DNA of 64,000 nucleotides from Rostratula benghalensis (Eukaryota; Chordata; Aves; Charadriiformes; Rostratulidae), in the NCBI GenBank assembly GCA_013399305.1, contig VXAI01000025.1, positions 6,158,143 to 6,222,142 of the forward strand, written 5' to 3'. Each line of letters begins with the position of its first letter. Within the stretch, counting starts at the first letter, position 1. The translations under genes and the position numbers were made by a program. This document shows, one piece after another, positions 25,220 through 37,210 of the stretch. The notes under the pieces were generated by a model. That model did not search any database and was not told where the DNA came from. It worked only from the letters and a program-made list of their open reading frames with translations.

Positions 25220-25362
25220 ATCAAATAAACTGTTTTATATATATATATATATATATACCTTGCCATAACGAAGATGTTGCTGAAAACTGANATCAAATAA
25301 ACTGTTTTATATATATATATATATATATACCTTGCCATAACGAAGATGTTGCTGAAAACTGA
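25220..25362. repeat. Exact 71-bp duplication flanking a single N
   Basis: The bases 25220-25290 and 25292-25362 are identical over all 71 positions, including a 21-base (AT)n run of exactly equal length, and are separated only by the ambiguous base N at 25291. Identical length of an unstable (TA)n in both copies and the N at the exact junction indicate unmerged contig ends rather than a biological tandem duplication. The true locus probably has one copy. Confidence 0.93.
25291..25291. other. Assembly gap / ambiguous base N
   Basis: This is the only N seen in the window. It marks a join between two assembled pieces at the duplication described for 25220-25362. A one-base N is commonly a placeholder for a zero-length or negative-length (overlap) gap. 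Confidence 0.9.
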
Positions 25363-28300
25363 TCATCCCAGCTCACAAGACTGCAAAGGACTGGAGCTCT
25401 CCAGAGGCCTGGGACCTATATTCCTTGCCTTTTGGCATGGCTTTCATACTAGGAGAACCTCACACAACCTCACCCCAACCAACCCAGCCCTTGTTTCTTG
25501 TAGAGGTTAATTCTGCTAACTGTCATGAATGGTGTGGACCACTCCTGATGTTTCATGGAGCACAGACCCTAAAACAGCTACAGTCCCAGCTTCTGAGTCC
25601 CTTATGAAGATTAATTAGAGTGAGGTTAAACAGCTGTGGTCCTTTCCTCACTTTGGCTAATGTTGCCTAATCCTCAATGCATAGGGGAGGCTGGCACACA
25701 CAGAAATGTGATAGAGCCTCAGGAAGCTGCTCTTTTTCTTCCTTTAAATCAAGATGATTTAATGGCTAGTTTAAACGTCCACAACTCTGGACTGCCAAAC
25801 TGTTACCCAAGCTCCACTTTTGCCCTCAGCACTACAATTTTATGCCACACATCTCTGGAAAGCCTGAATTAATCCTCCATAAGAAATTCAATATCACTAT
25901 TATGTTACAAGGCCTCATTAACATGGGTAAAATCCTCTCGTGAAAGGCACCATAGAGCGACAGAATTTTATCTTTCCCCCTTCTTGCAGTGATTACTTTC
26001 CCATTCCTGTCATTCAGTGGAATGAACTTCATATTTATTTAGCACCTGAAAATTCAGATTTACTATGCAGAAAACTTTGCAGAGTTGGCAGCCCACTTTT
26101 CTTCTAGATGAGCTCAAATGGATGCATGGAGGCACTCTACCATCTTCTCCAGTACAAATTCTGGACAGTGTCCAACATCCTTATACATTATCATAATCTT
26201 TTTATGCCTTAAGAGCAGGAAGTAATCAGTGGTCTATAAAAAAGGGGAAAATTGACCTCCTGTTTCACTGACTATATATATCCAGCAAAAGAACTGAACG
26301 CAGCAAAGCAATAGCTGAAGTTGATCAATTTTATATGCCATGGCACTCACAGATGTATACTCCCAAAGACAAATTTTGTGTCACAAGTCCAAACCACTAA
26401 AGCATAAGAAATAGCAGTAGCAGATACCACTGATAAGAAGCAGAAGTCTATGATTGTTATCTAAATATCTCCTCAAAAATTATTATTTTCTGTCTCTAGG
26501 CTCGCATTCCAGGTAGAAGTGGAACATTGCCTCTGAAGTTTATTAAGGAACAGATGGGTCTCTACTCCAGAACAGCTTCCCTTCCAATAGCGGCAACTAA
26601 ACATTTGCCTGAAACTCATGAATTTCTAACCAGTGCTCTGCTCAGGAAAGGGCTTTGTCAGTACATCTCCAAGAAATAAACCAAAATAATCCCAAATAAT
26701 GGTCCTGCAAAGCCACCCAGCCAAATTTTTTGATAGCAGCTGGAAAATACAGTTAGAGAGCTTACTTATTTCTCTAAAGGAGAGCCAAAGCAGCACAAAT
26801 TTGTGACAGATAAAGGACAGTGACTTAGCAGTGATAACATACAAACAAGAGCAACAACTGTTGTGTTTGGCACCTCTGCAGACATTTCAGCTGTGGCTCC
26901 TCAGCAGGACTGGGGCCTCTCTCAGCCGTGCTCACCCTGGCAGAGAAGGCAAAGGTGGGTTTTGCTTTGCATTGCCTGCAGATGGTCACCTGTGGCACGA
27001 TGAAGGCAAAAAGCACGCAACCAAGTATCCTAGACCACAGCCGTTGTGCCGATGCAGCATAATTTAAAGCAGGGCTGAGACTACTATAAACTATGTTACA
27101 TCTTCATTAACTAACACTCAAATGAGGGAAAAGGGACAGGTTCTCTGAGATCTCCTAGATATTGGCTATCCAAAAAACCCAAAACAACAAAACCCAACTT
27201 TTGGCTTCAAAAACAACTAAAATCTTTGCAATAAAATATAGCATATTGTATCCTTTGAAATAGATGGCTTTGAACCTTCTTCAGAGAGGACAGAAGCACA
27301 CTTAGCTCCTGATCCAAAGCTTGAGGAAGGCAATGGAGAAACTCCAACTGGAATAAGTAGCTGTCACTTAACAAGGAACACCTTTTCCTCATTTTTTTTG
27401 ATCGTTCCATTAGCCCTTTCTAAATCCGTAAATTGCTGAATCAGTTTTTTATCAATTCACTTAAGGACTATAGCTCCTCTCTTATTAGATGTATCAGGTC
27501 AGGTCTCAGTTCTCTCAGATGATGAAGAAAACAATTGGATCTGTTGCAACAATGTGCTGCACCTTAGGATGTTGACCCCACCTGTATTTTAGCATTGGCG
27601 TTTTGTTTCATGGCAGCTGCTCTGAATTCCTTTCCCAGTATCTGTATAAACACCAGTTCACCGTCACTGGAGCAGCATAGAGTAGAACATATAAAATTTA
27701 CTGGTTTCTGGACAGGAAAGAAACTCCCTTCTCAGTACTAGCAGTGCACCTTAGGTTTTTTTTCAGAAGGAAAACCCTACTAGATGTGTCATTGAGTGGA
27801 CAGTTTTTAGTCTCTCAAGTTGTCTATTAATTTAAATGTTGTACATTAAAATAAAATTATTAATAGAATACAAATATTCCTGAAACTAAAAGGTTACATT
27901 GTTTTGAAACTTGATTTTGAAATGAATGGGAAAATTGATTTAAGGTTCAAATTGAAAGCAAAGTCTTGAAACTGCTCAAAAGCCTGGCAATATTTCAGCC
28001 CTAGCCATGATGTTTTAAGGGCCTCATTCATCCCATGGACACTTTATTCTGGACAATCCATTAAGATTTTTGCTGTTCTGTTCTTCTCATAAAAACATCA
28101 GGGTTCCCTCCTTCTCTCTAACTTAGAAGAGAAAAAAAAAATCTAATTCCTCCAGTTAAGTCATTCTCTGGCACTGGGAACACAGGAAGTAATTTCTCAC
28201 TGCCATCTCGGAAACCATAAAGTTTGACTAGGTCAAGCTCTTAATCCCTCTTCAGCATCACTGATCACATTACTACCATTGTAGCAGTACTATATGTAGG

Positions 28301-30599
28301 AAGAGGACAGGAAAGATGGTGCTAACATAGTCTTTCTCTACTGACAAGTGGCCTTAGACAACTTGCCTTTACCTGTTAGAGCTGAAGGCAAGAATACACC
28401 TTTTTGTTCCTTCACAGTTAAGAAATACGGGCTAAGAAGAGCTTGGGAGAAAAAATAGAATTTTGAAGTCCTAAGATCAAATGATGTTCACTGAAGTACA
28501 GTATCATGTAAATACATGTACAGTCTGCAGCATAGACAAATACTGTTGAAAAGTTGCAAAAAATAAATGTTTTGACTTGTAGGGTCCCTTTCAGATCCAG
28601 TAATTTCTGCAGTTCCTTCTTCAGTAACTCAGATCCCACCAGCTGAGACTGACAGTCAGTGTTTTACACATCCCAGATTTTAAATATCAAAATGACAGTT
28701 TCTCCCATGTTGTTGTCCATCAGTAGGAGCCATGATTGCTGCTTGGAGAAGATGTGATTGCCAACCTGTGGCTGATGTGATTGCTCTTTGCAATCTGCTG
28801 TTCCTGAATGTTTTTTTTGAGGGGAGTATGGGGGAGATAAGTGGCTGGGCTGGAATGCGCTTCCCATATTAATGTCTCCATCCTTGTTTCACACTGTAAT
28901 GCTTATACAATTACACTCTGTGTGCATTTTGATCAACTGCTCTTTTTAAAATATTTTTATATACATTTTATACCCATTGGCTGATCTGGTAGATGTTAAG
29001 GTCTAAGTTTTCTAAAGGTAAATGGGGAGAACAAAGAGACTCTATTAACATTCCCACTAGGATAAGTGGTACTATGTGTGACCAGTGCCCAAGAATATTT
29101 TTTCCTGGAACGTTTCGGTGAAACAAGGAAAAAAATCCTTTTGTACTTGATGAGAGAAGTGGTATTAAAAGAGAATTCACACAGCAGCTCTGATTTAAGA
29201 TAGTTGCATGAAGCTTCATTGGTTCCACTGTGCTCAGAGCTATTTGTTTTCAGACTTTGTCTTGTGTCTTGAGTATATATGCAAACCTTGTTCCACCCAA
29301 CATAACTATATATCTACAGTGAAAAGCATGGCTGTAATTGTTGGAAGAACACAGGAGTTATTGGCTCTTTAGTCTGTTTAGTCCAGAGGAAAATGATTCT
29401 AGGGAAAATTCTTCTAAACCTTATTAGTGGCAGTTGACTTATGACCTGTATCACAGGAATTTTTACTTGATATGAATAAAATCAATTGTGTTTCTCTGTA
29501 GTGTAACTATTCGCTCTCACATTATTTGCATATCTAATCTGGTTTTGGATTGAATTTAGTTTTTGTCCTCAAACTATTTCATTTTGATTAGTGCTGTTAT
29601 GGATCATGCTGTGTTTTCTTTTATTTTTTTTTTATCAGCTTTTAATTCGTTGCCTTTCAGATAAATTGATTGTGACTTCATTAAGTGAAAGGGTAAATAT
29701 TAGTAACAGATGCGTTTTTCCGACCCCACTGAATTTACTTGGCCCCCTCTGTCCCTTCCATGGAGTTTCTCTTCCCTCCAGATTAAACGGTCCATTCTTT
29801 TCCTGCCTCCCTTTAAACGGAAGCTTCTCCAGACTGCTAATCACTTTTATTGCCTATATCTGCACATAGTGCCTTCACTGAGATAGGGTGGTCGAGTTCA
29901 TAAAGTTTTGCAGAGGAGAGCAGGAAAGAATGTTGTTGAACTGACGTTAATGAAGAATCTCATAGGCCAGTGGTTCCAGCTCAAGCTGCAACATTACAGC
30001 TGAAACAATGTCAGGACCCATTTCACAACCTATTACAAAAGAAAAACCACACAACAACAGAAGCTCATAACCCTTTGGATGTTGCTCTGAGACCCATTCA
30101 CACAGACAGGTTCTGCAGGATATTGGATGTTCTCATCTCACTGAACAGAAATCATTTGGTGTTTTGCAGGGAGGTTGGGCTTGTCGGAGGTTTGAGCCCC
30201 TTTCTGCTGCTGTAAAACCAATTTGAAGAGGAGGTCCAGTCTCGGGTAAATGCCAAGTAAGTAGAATGGAAAAAGTAGAAGGTAATATAAAACTTACTGC
30301 ATCCAAGAAATGAATTTGAGCCCATGCCAGGGAAAGAATGTCAATACACATGTAAAGAAAGGAATTTATGCTATGTTTTCTAGCAATTTAGAGTAATCTT
30401 TTATCAGATGTTTTCTTTTACCACTGAAAAAGAATAGATATATGAATAGCAAAGACCTTCCTCTTTCAAGACAGTGAAAAAGATTCTTAATCGTATTGAA
30501 CTGCCACATTTGGTGGCATAGCATTTGTCCAAGAATTTAACAGGCAGGGCTATAATGCAACCAGTTTCCTTTCTGTGCACATTCACATATTGATTAATG
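25363..30599. other. Long unique non-coding stretch
   Basis: No exon, RNA gene or interspersed repeat was recognised. Open frames are under 95 codons. A short TATATATA is found near 26273. The texture near 29660-29870 (homeodomain-like cores, CTTTAAACGG repeated in variant form near 29785 and 29810) is somewhat enhancer-like but was not called. Confidence 0.45.
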
Positions 30600-31075
30600 T
30601 CCATCCTGATTTATTTTCAGAAGGCATAGGCAAAGCCCCGTAACACACACTTGCGCTAAGTAACTGTTGATTCGTTTTGGACATATGATCAAAACTGTTC
30701 AGAAGCTTCAAAGCACTTTCTCTTACATTTTTAGGGGTTTTTTTTCCTCATTTCGTCCTTGGGGGGGGGAAAAAAAAGGCAGCAAAGGCATGCAAATGCA
30801 ATCACGCTAGCCTCAGATGATGAATATTAAAACTTTGATAGGTTGCAGCTTTTTTCTGCTTTATGTTGATGCATATTTGTTGCCATGGGTATATGTGGGC
30901 AATGTGTAGGTGGCTTTATTAATGCTTTGCAGCTCATCAAAAAGTTTATCTGTTTGAAGCTAACAATTATTATTGTGCTTGTCCATGTGATATTTACTCT
31001 TATGCTGTACGTTGTACACTAATTAAACTGATGTAAGAGTGAATATGTCGACACTGTAAAAGTTAATGGCCCACT
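30600..31075. promoter_or_regulatory. Candidate conserved non-coding element with POU octamer
   Basis: Complex, AT-rich sequence contains a perfect ATGCAAAT octamer within GGCATGCAAATGCAA near 30790, several TTAAT/ATTAA homeodomain-type cores (near 30917, 31019 and 31061), and isolated CpGs such as GTCGAC at 31048. A G-run followed by an A-run at about 30761-30777 interrupts it. The enhancer role is inferred only from motif content and texture. Confidence 0.28.
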
Positions 31076-33848
31076 GCTTTAGAACTCCAGACATTTTTAG
31101 GGTCATATTTATAGTATTAATTTTGAATGTCAGGCTGTTTGAACTCTGCTGAGTGCACTATTCAGGGATACGTCAAAGCAACATCTTAACTGTGAATTTA
31201 TCACTAGAATAATTTCCCTGTTGTCTACAGAGAAAACCACCACATAAAGCGGGGGAAGTTAGGACAGAGTTAATTCTTGAGATGCTCCCTATGACTCTGG
31301 CACCCTGAACTGAAATCAGTATCTCTGCAAAGTTAATGCTGTAATTAAATTTCATTAGATTTAAAGCTCAACCTTTTCATGGTGAGTTAAAGAACACTCC
31401 TATATTGTTTTACTGATCATCGCAGTAAATTGCTTGAGAAAGTAAGGCTTGAAGGCCAAGAATCTCAAAAAGATATTGAGACCTAAGAGGGACTCTGGTG
31501 GAACTAAAGTGTTTGGGTTGAAGACTGCAGCTCCCCATCCTCCCTCCTTAGGTGCACTGATACAGATGCAGAAGAGAGGATGAAGAAGGCTGTATCTCCC
31601 TCTCAGCATTACCCTATGAGTGTGACCTGGAGTCACTCTGCAATCCCCCTCCTCAAAAAGAGTCTTGCATGATTTGGCTTATGGTGCAGTCCCTCAAGGG
31701 CTTGGAGTGCAATTCAGGACTCTCCCACCAAATCTAGCATATTAGGAAATTTTGCTGCATTAGTACAGAGCTTCACACAGGCTAACATGCTCTTATTACT
31801 GGCAGCCTCTGACCTAACATAAGGCTGTGTGGATTCCTGAGGGTCCCAAAAAGCCAGGTTTTGTGTTAGCATTGTGATGCCTATATCCTTTTTTCTCTCC
31901 TGTGCTTAGTTAACTGCTATTTAGACCCTCACTGAAGAAGCTTTCTGTTGACATGGATTGTCTCGTCGGCTATTAGCCTGTCTCTAACCTTTGTGTTTAT
32001 TGGAAAAATTATTGAGACAAAGGTAGCAAGGCAATTTGGGCATTGTCTGGCAGGTTCTGTTTTCCAGCAGCTCTTCCTGGCAGAGTCAGTGAAAACCAAG
32101 TGGCAAGCAGTGGCGGGGAGTCCATGCTCATTCAATTATTATGAACTGTACTGATCTCAAAAGTCTGAGGTAACTTGCAGATCAGAAAGAAACATGAGCA
32201 CATAACCAGCCCAGTCCAAAGGTTTCTGAAGTCAAGAGAAATCTTTTCACAGGATTCAGCTAGTTGTGGATCAGGGCTATTAAGAGAGCTTTGACAAGTA
32301 GGTGTGCAGAGACATTAGGGATTTGGGCTTTTTCTACTCATGAATTAAATAGAGTTGGAAGTGGGGAACTAAACATAGAACCATCTCACCAGCATAGCAC
32401 GTGTTTTATTTCTACCTACATCCTGTATGTATTCTGTTGGCCTCATAAACTAAATCCTGCAGCTTTCTCTTGCACTCTCTAATATCCTACTGTTCTTTGT
32501 AGGTGAATTCTCAGAAAGAAAATATTGTAATTGCAATTAATCAATTGTGCTGTGTTGTAATTAAATGACTATATCGAAGAAGAAATTAAAAACAGATCCC
32601 CTAAAACAACTATTCAGTTATATAATTACAGCATACCCTATGAGCAAATTAGCTTCTGCCTATGTGAGATCTGACAAACTAATAAACACCTTGCTGTGTA
32701 AATTGAGACCAGGTATATTTTCAGACACTTAATCACTGAAGCATACAAAAGAGTGAAATGGCAAATCTTTTTTTTTTTTTTCTCCTTTGTGAATGAAACA
32801 TGCAGTATTAGCTCTACTTCTTCATACATCTTTGGCTAGCTCTTTCCATCTGTCTTCTTAATATTATCCATTTTTTCTTTTTGTCATGATATTTGCCCCC
32901 GGAAGGAAATGTCTAGTTCACTTATTCACTGCTTCTTGGTGAGCAGAATGCATCAATATAAGAAATAGCATTTGGCAACGGGTTATGAACTTCTTGGCTT
33001 GTATAATCCCCTTATCGGTGATGTTTAGAAAAGAAACGCATTCAAATTTCTGTGAATGCATCAGAGATCTTGTTAATGATTAAAAAAATGCACAAAGCAA
33101 AGAATGTTCAACAGGTAACCACACATTTTTTTCTCAGTATAATTTCAAAGATCTCAATATAGGTGAATCATTCTACTACAGAGAAAAAAAGTCAATAAAA
33201 TGTTAGAAAGTAATTATGTTAGGAATTGAATGCAAAAAGAGAAAATCAGAGTTCAACAGATCATTTTAATTTACTGTTACAACAGACATAAAGCTACCAA
33301 ATGAAAAGATACGATATTCATGTTGAAATGTGTAGTAAATATGACAGTGCATCATAAGAAATGTTCTGATATAATTCACTTAAAGCTTGTTCAAATTAAT
33401 ATACTACTTGTTGAAAATATGTAGGAGCTGCTAAGTTTATTTTAAGGAAACATATTGGCTTTAAGGAAGGAACAGTCACTGTGACAGACATTAAAACACT
33501 TGAATGAATTAAAGAACATTATATTGAATGTATAGCAAATGAAGGTATGGTATCTCTGGAAGGTTTTTACACTTTGAGAAATCTTTAATGAGGCATTTGA
33601 ACTGCATGGGAGAATAACTCTCATAGCCTTTGGAACATGACTAAAAAGAAGATATTGATCTGTAGATGTTATCCGATCGTATTCCAGATTAAAAGATGAC
33701 AAAACCTTCAGGAGGTAACTGAGAAGATTAACCTGTCAAGAAGATACCCCATAATAAGATTATCCCAAAGTGAGACCTTTCACAAAGAGGAGAGATTATT
33801 AAGAGGGAGAACCAGTGTTTAAAGGGTTTTTTGGTGTGAGCTGGTTTT
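31076..33848. other. Unique non-coding sequence
   Basis: Nothing coding was recognised. A 14-base T run is at 32768-32781. The stretch 32940-33420 is strongly AT-rich. Open frames are under 90 codons and without domain signs. Confidence 0.45.
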
Positions 33849-33864
33849 TGTGTGTGTGTGTGTG
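33849..33864 (+). repeat. (TG)8 microsatellite
   Basis: A short dinucleotide run of eight TG units follows TTTT and precedes CACATC. It is likely a neutral simple repeat. Confidence 0.9.
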
Positions 33865-34539
33865 CACATCAGTGCATGTGTACGTGCTTCAGTTTGACAG
33901 CTAGGGCTGAAATGCATAGAGGGAAAACACTGATCTGTGTGTCAGGATGTACAAAGATGAAGCTCTGAGAACACTTCTCTTTTTAAAGTTCATTACAAAG
34001 CCCACTATTCACTCTCCCCATGACCCCAAGCTCTACCATCGCTGTATTAAGCAAAATATATTTTACAACCCCAGAGAGCATTTCTGAGAAATAATCAGCT
34101 CTGTGCTTTTGTGACTAGCTGCAGGGGCTATAGGTCAGTAGACTACAATTACCCCTCATACTTGACTACTCTTCCAGATTTATAGGAGCTAAATTGTACA
34201 TTTAATGCATTCTTTATATGTAGCTCTATAGCTCTATAGCTATATTTATACACGTATCAGTTCTTACATAGGGGTGATTGGTGAGCCTGCTCACTTGTTT
34301 ACTAACTATCAGAATATTTATTATTTGTGTTTTCTGCACATGTAGATTTTGCAATGATCTTGCAAACTTCAGTGCAGGTGTTTACCTTGTATTAGATTTT
34401 AGGGATTTTCACGCTGCTGTCAGATCCAACAGAATAACTCCTATTCCGCCTCCCCTGTTCCAGGCAGGAACAACCACATCTACCAAGCTGTATTTAAATG
34501 TCTTCCATTAACGAGTTATCAAGCGCTAAATTCAGTCCA
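33865..34539. other. Unique non-coding sequence with a short tandem
   Basis: A CTCTATAG unit is repeated near 34222-34240, grading into TATATTTATA. No gene was recognised. Confidence 0.45.
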
Positions 34540-34700
34540 AATGTTGTTCTCTGTGTTATGGCCTAGCACCCTAGCAGTTTATTAATAAAGGGCGATGAAC
34601 TGATTAGGTAAGTGCGCTTTCCTAGTGCGTAAGGACATTTTGTCATCTTGACTCATCGCTTTCTAAGGATGAGCTTATAATATAGATCACTCAGCTTTCC
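34540..34700. promoter_or_regulatory. Candidate conserved non-coding element
   Basis: The block has a TTATTAATAAA core near 34579, a GATTAGGTAAG-type run near 34602, and several CpGs (near 34592, 34614, 34628 and 34656) in an AT-rich context, without low-complexity sequence. The call is by texture only. Confidence 0.2.
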
Positions 34701-35719
34701 TGAGGTCTGTGTGCTGCTGTAGCTGTTCAAATGTTTATTGTTGAAACAGCATGAAGGGGGCTAGAGAAAGACAGTCTGTTTTAACAACCAGGGCATGTCA
34801 AGGAAGTTACATCGAGGATTAATCAGATCTCTTTGCTGATTTGCTGCACTGTAATGAAGCAATATAGTACTGAGTTAACTTTGAAGTTGGAGTGATTACC
34901 CCTCTGTATCTGCCCTCTTGTTCCTGACCATCATTTATACTCTCAAGGCTGAAGTCTATAATTCACACACTGAACGATCTTGTGCTGTCTGGGGACTCCT
35001 GACTGCTCGTAGATGGCAGTGCTTCCAAAGACACTACTGCAGAGCTAGACCTGGAGCAAGTCCAGGAGAGTTTATTAATTGATTCTCTCTTTTCGAAACA
35101 TTACCACCTATCTTTGTTCCAGTGTCCCCCTGTGAAAACTCTGTATTTCTGCTGGAAGAAGCTCAGAAGGCCAGCCTTGATAGCACCAAAGAATAAAGAT
35201 GCTCCATCTTAATTATATGGATGCAAAAAAGATCTGTCAATCTCAAGAGCTACCTGAGATATCTGATGAGCTCAGGAGATATCAAGCCCTTCTGGTTCAG
35301 ATCTTTTAGACAGCATGGGAAGGTCAACCTGCTGTGGCGTCTTGAGAAATGTGCAGCTAGTGCAACGATGAAATCCCTCTCAAATTACCTTCAAAATACT
35401 CCATTTAAAAGTCCAATTAGCTTTGGAGCATGGTTTGTGCCAATTTCTTGCTTTCTTTCATTGAATCCATCACAGCACTGATAATTCTGCCTTTTCCCTT
35501 CCCTCTGAAAACAAAGGAAAGCAAACCCTTCCCTAAACATTTTTCATCCCTATTCTGGATTTTTTTTTTGTTTGTTTGTTTTCTATAGTAACGAGGTACA
35601 GTGATGCTCTTACCATTTGCTATTTCCAGGTAGAATTAAGGGCTGCCCCACAGGACAGTCACGGGGACATGCAGCTGAACTTGGTGTTCACGGCAATTCT
35701 CCCCACGCGCTCCCATGAG
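34701..35719. other. Unique non-coding sequence
   Basis: A T-rich/TTTG-rich patch lies near 35561-35582. A frame of 86 codons at 35221-35481 (+) has an ATG but no recognisable motif. No repeat was recognised. Confidence 0.45.
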
Positions 35720-35850
35720 GGATGTGTCTGACATTGCTGAGTGCGTTAGCGAATTAGCAGACAGAGGTGAAAGCAGATGATATAAATTATGCAAATTTAA
35801 AAGCCATACCACACAAAAGGTTAATCTACAAAGTCAGTGTACCTGGTAAG
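35720..35850. promoter_or_regulatory. Candidate conserved element with perfect octamer
   Basis: ATGCAAAT at 35789-35796, inside AAATTATGCAAATTTAA, is a perfect POU-factor octamer with an AT-rich flank. It is preceded by GCGTTAGCGAATTAGC near 35742 with two CpGs and a homeodomain core. The enhancer role is inferred from these motifs. Confidence 0.27.
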
Positions 35851-36374
35851 TGGGGAAAACTCTTATTCATTTGGCTCCAAAAAAGGCTGTTGAGTGACAA
35901 GAAATAAGTCATAGGCAATGTTTCAAAAGGGTAAGGGAGGCAATAGGATTGGTCCCATCAAGGATGATTTAGGGACTACTTTTTATATTACATATGTAAA
36001 CTTGGCAGCAGGCGTATTTTGAAAAGAGAATACATTTATTGGTTTCAGGGAAGAAGGGCAACAAATGTGATGGAACAAAGCCAACAAATTAAAAATAATT
36101 TGATGAAATTAATTAGGCTTACGTACAAGCAAATGTGTGACATGGTTTCCAGTAGGGAATTATAAGGTAAATGCAGCAGGGGACAGAAAATAGTTATAAG
36201 GCTATACTTTTAGGAGACATGGATCATGGTGGGGGCTTACAGATGATTGTAGAAGATATAGCAAAATAGTGTGTTATTTACAAGAGTAGGGAAAGTCCAG
36301 CAATTGTTTCAAGAACATGTTGACTGAAACATGTGAAATGTAAAAGGTGAAAAGGAAAGTAGGTTGATGCTCAT
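35851..36374. other. Unique non-coding sequence
   Basis: AT-rich, A-biased unique sequence. No exon, RNA gene or repeat was recognised. Confidence 0.45.
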
Positions 36375-36575
36375 TTATTAATATTGATTTGCATTATAGT
36401 AGCAACTTTATATACCAGCCAAGTTCAGGATCCCATTCTGCTAGGCACTGTATCAACACACAGTAAGAGGCATTTTGTAATCCAAATAGACAGGAGAAAC
36501 AAAAAGATAGAAAAGAATTATAATCCCAAATGACAGACAAAGAACTGAGGCAGAGAGATGGTAAAGCTTGAGCTG
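36375..36575. mobile_element. Ancient L3/CR1-type LINE fragment
   Basis: The segment follows in order the landmarks of a well-known old amniote repeat: a TTGCATTATAGTAGC-like start, CCCATTCTGCTAGGCACTGT, AACACACAGTAAGAG, ATCCAAATAGACA, and GAACTGAGGCAGAGAGATGG. The corresponding consensus phrases are 'ttgtattacagtagc', 'ccattgtgctaggc.ctgta', 'aacacatagtaagag', 'tctaaatagacaa' and 'ggaactgaggcacagagag'. The copy is diverged and lacks any coding part. Subfamily (L3 or a related CR1) and orientation are left open. Confidence 0.72.
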
Positions 36576-37029
36576 TTTGGAAAATGTGACCTTTTAATTA
36601 AAAATACAGCTGAAAATGAAAAATATTTTAATTTTGTCACAATTCTCGTGGGAAATTTTGAGTAGCAGCTAAAAACCTCAGTGTTTTGGGTAAGAACAAA
36701 AAACAATGAAAATATTCCTGCATGTCTTTTCCTTTACCGCCCTCCCAAGAAAAGCCTTTTCAAAGGAAGCAGAAGCATGAATTCATTAATATGCACATCA
36801 GTTCTCTGCAAACCAAGCTTCCAAAGAAACAGTGATTTGAAAGAAAACCACCCCATGTTATTTGGTGTCTACCCAACGGGAGGCGTAGATGAGTAGTTGG
36901 AGTAGTTGGACACAACTTTCTTCCACGCTGCTATAACCACCAAAAAATCCTTCTTAGAGACAGGGAAGAAGCTGCTTAAGAATATAGGACTTCTCTACTG
37001 GAGGGGGTAGAGAGCTGTTATGGATTTTC
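36576..37029. other. Unique non-coding sequence
   Basis: AT-rich unique sequence with a GTAGTTGGA unit repeated twice near 36894-36909. Nothing else was recognised. Confidence 0.45.
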
Positions 37030-37210
37030 TCTGCCCTAGTTACTACTTTCTAAAGCCCCATGCACATTTAAGTCCACGGTGGCTTACTCCACGTTTAATA
37101 GTGGAAGAATTCATTCACTACTCAGCGTGCCCTTAAAACGTCTGCGTGTGAAGTGAGGAGCTATAAATTCAAACTTTGCTTTACTGTGCACTAGTTTCTT
37201 GGGGTAGAGA
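37030..37210. promoter_or_regulatory. Candidate conserved non-coding element
   Basis: Complex sequence with CpGs at ACGGT, ACGTTT, GCGTGC and ACGTCTGCG, a CACTTAAA-like core and no low-complexity sequence. This texture is shared with the other candidate blocks. Very tentative. Confidence 0.18.

Noticed and set aside
25220..25362. True tandem duplication
   Set aside because: Perfect identity including the unstable (TA)n length, and an N exactly at the junction, point to an unmerged overlap.
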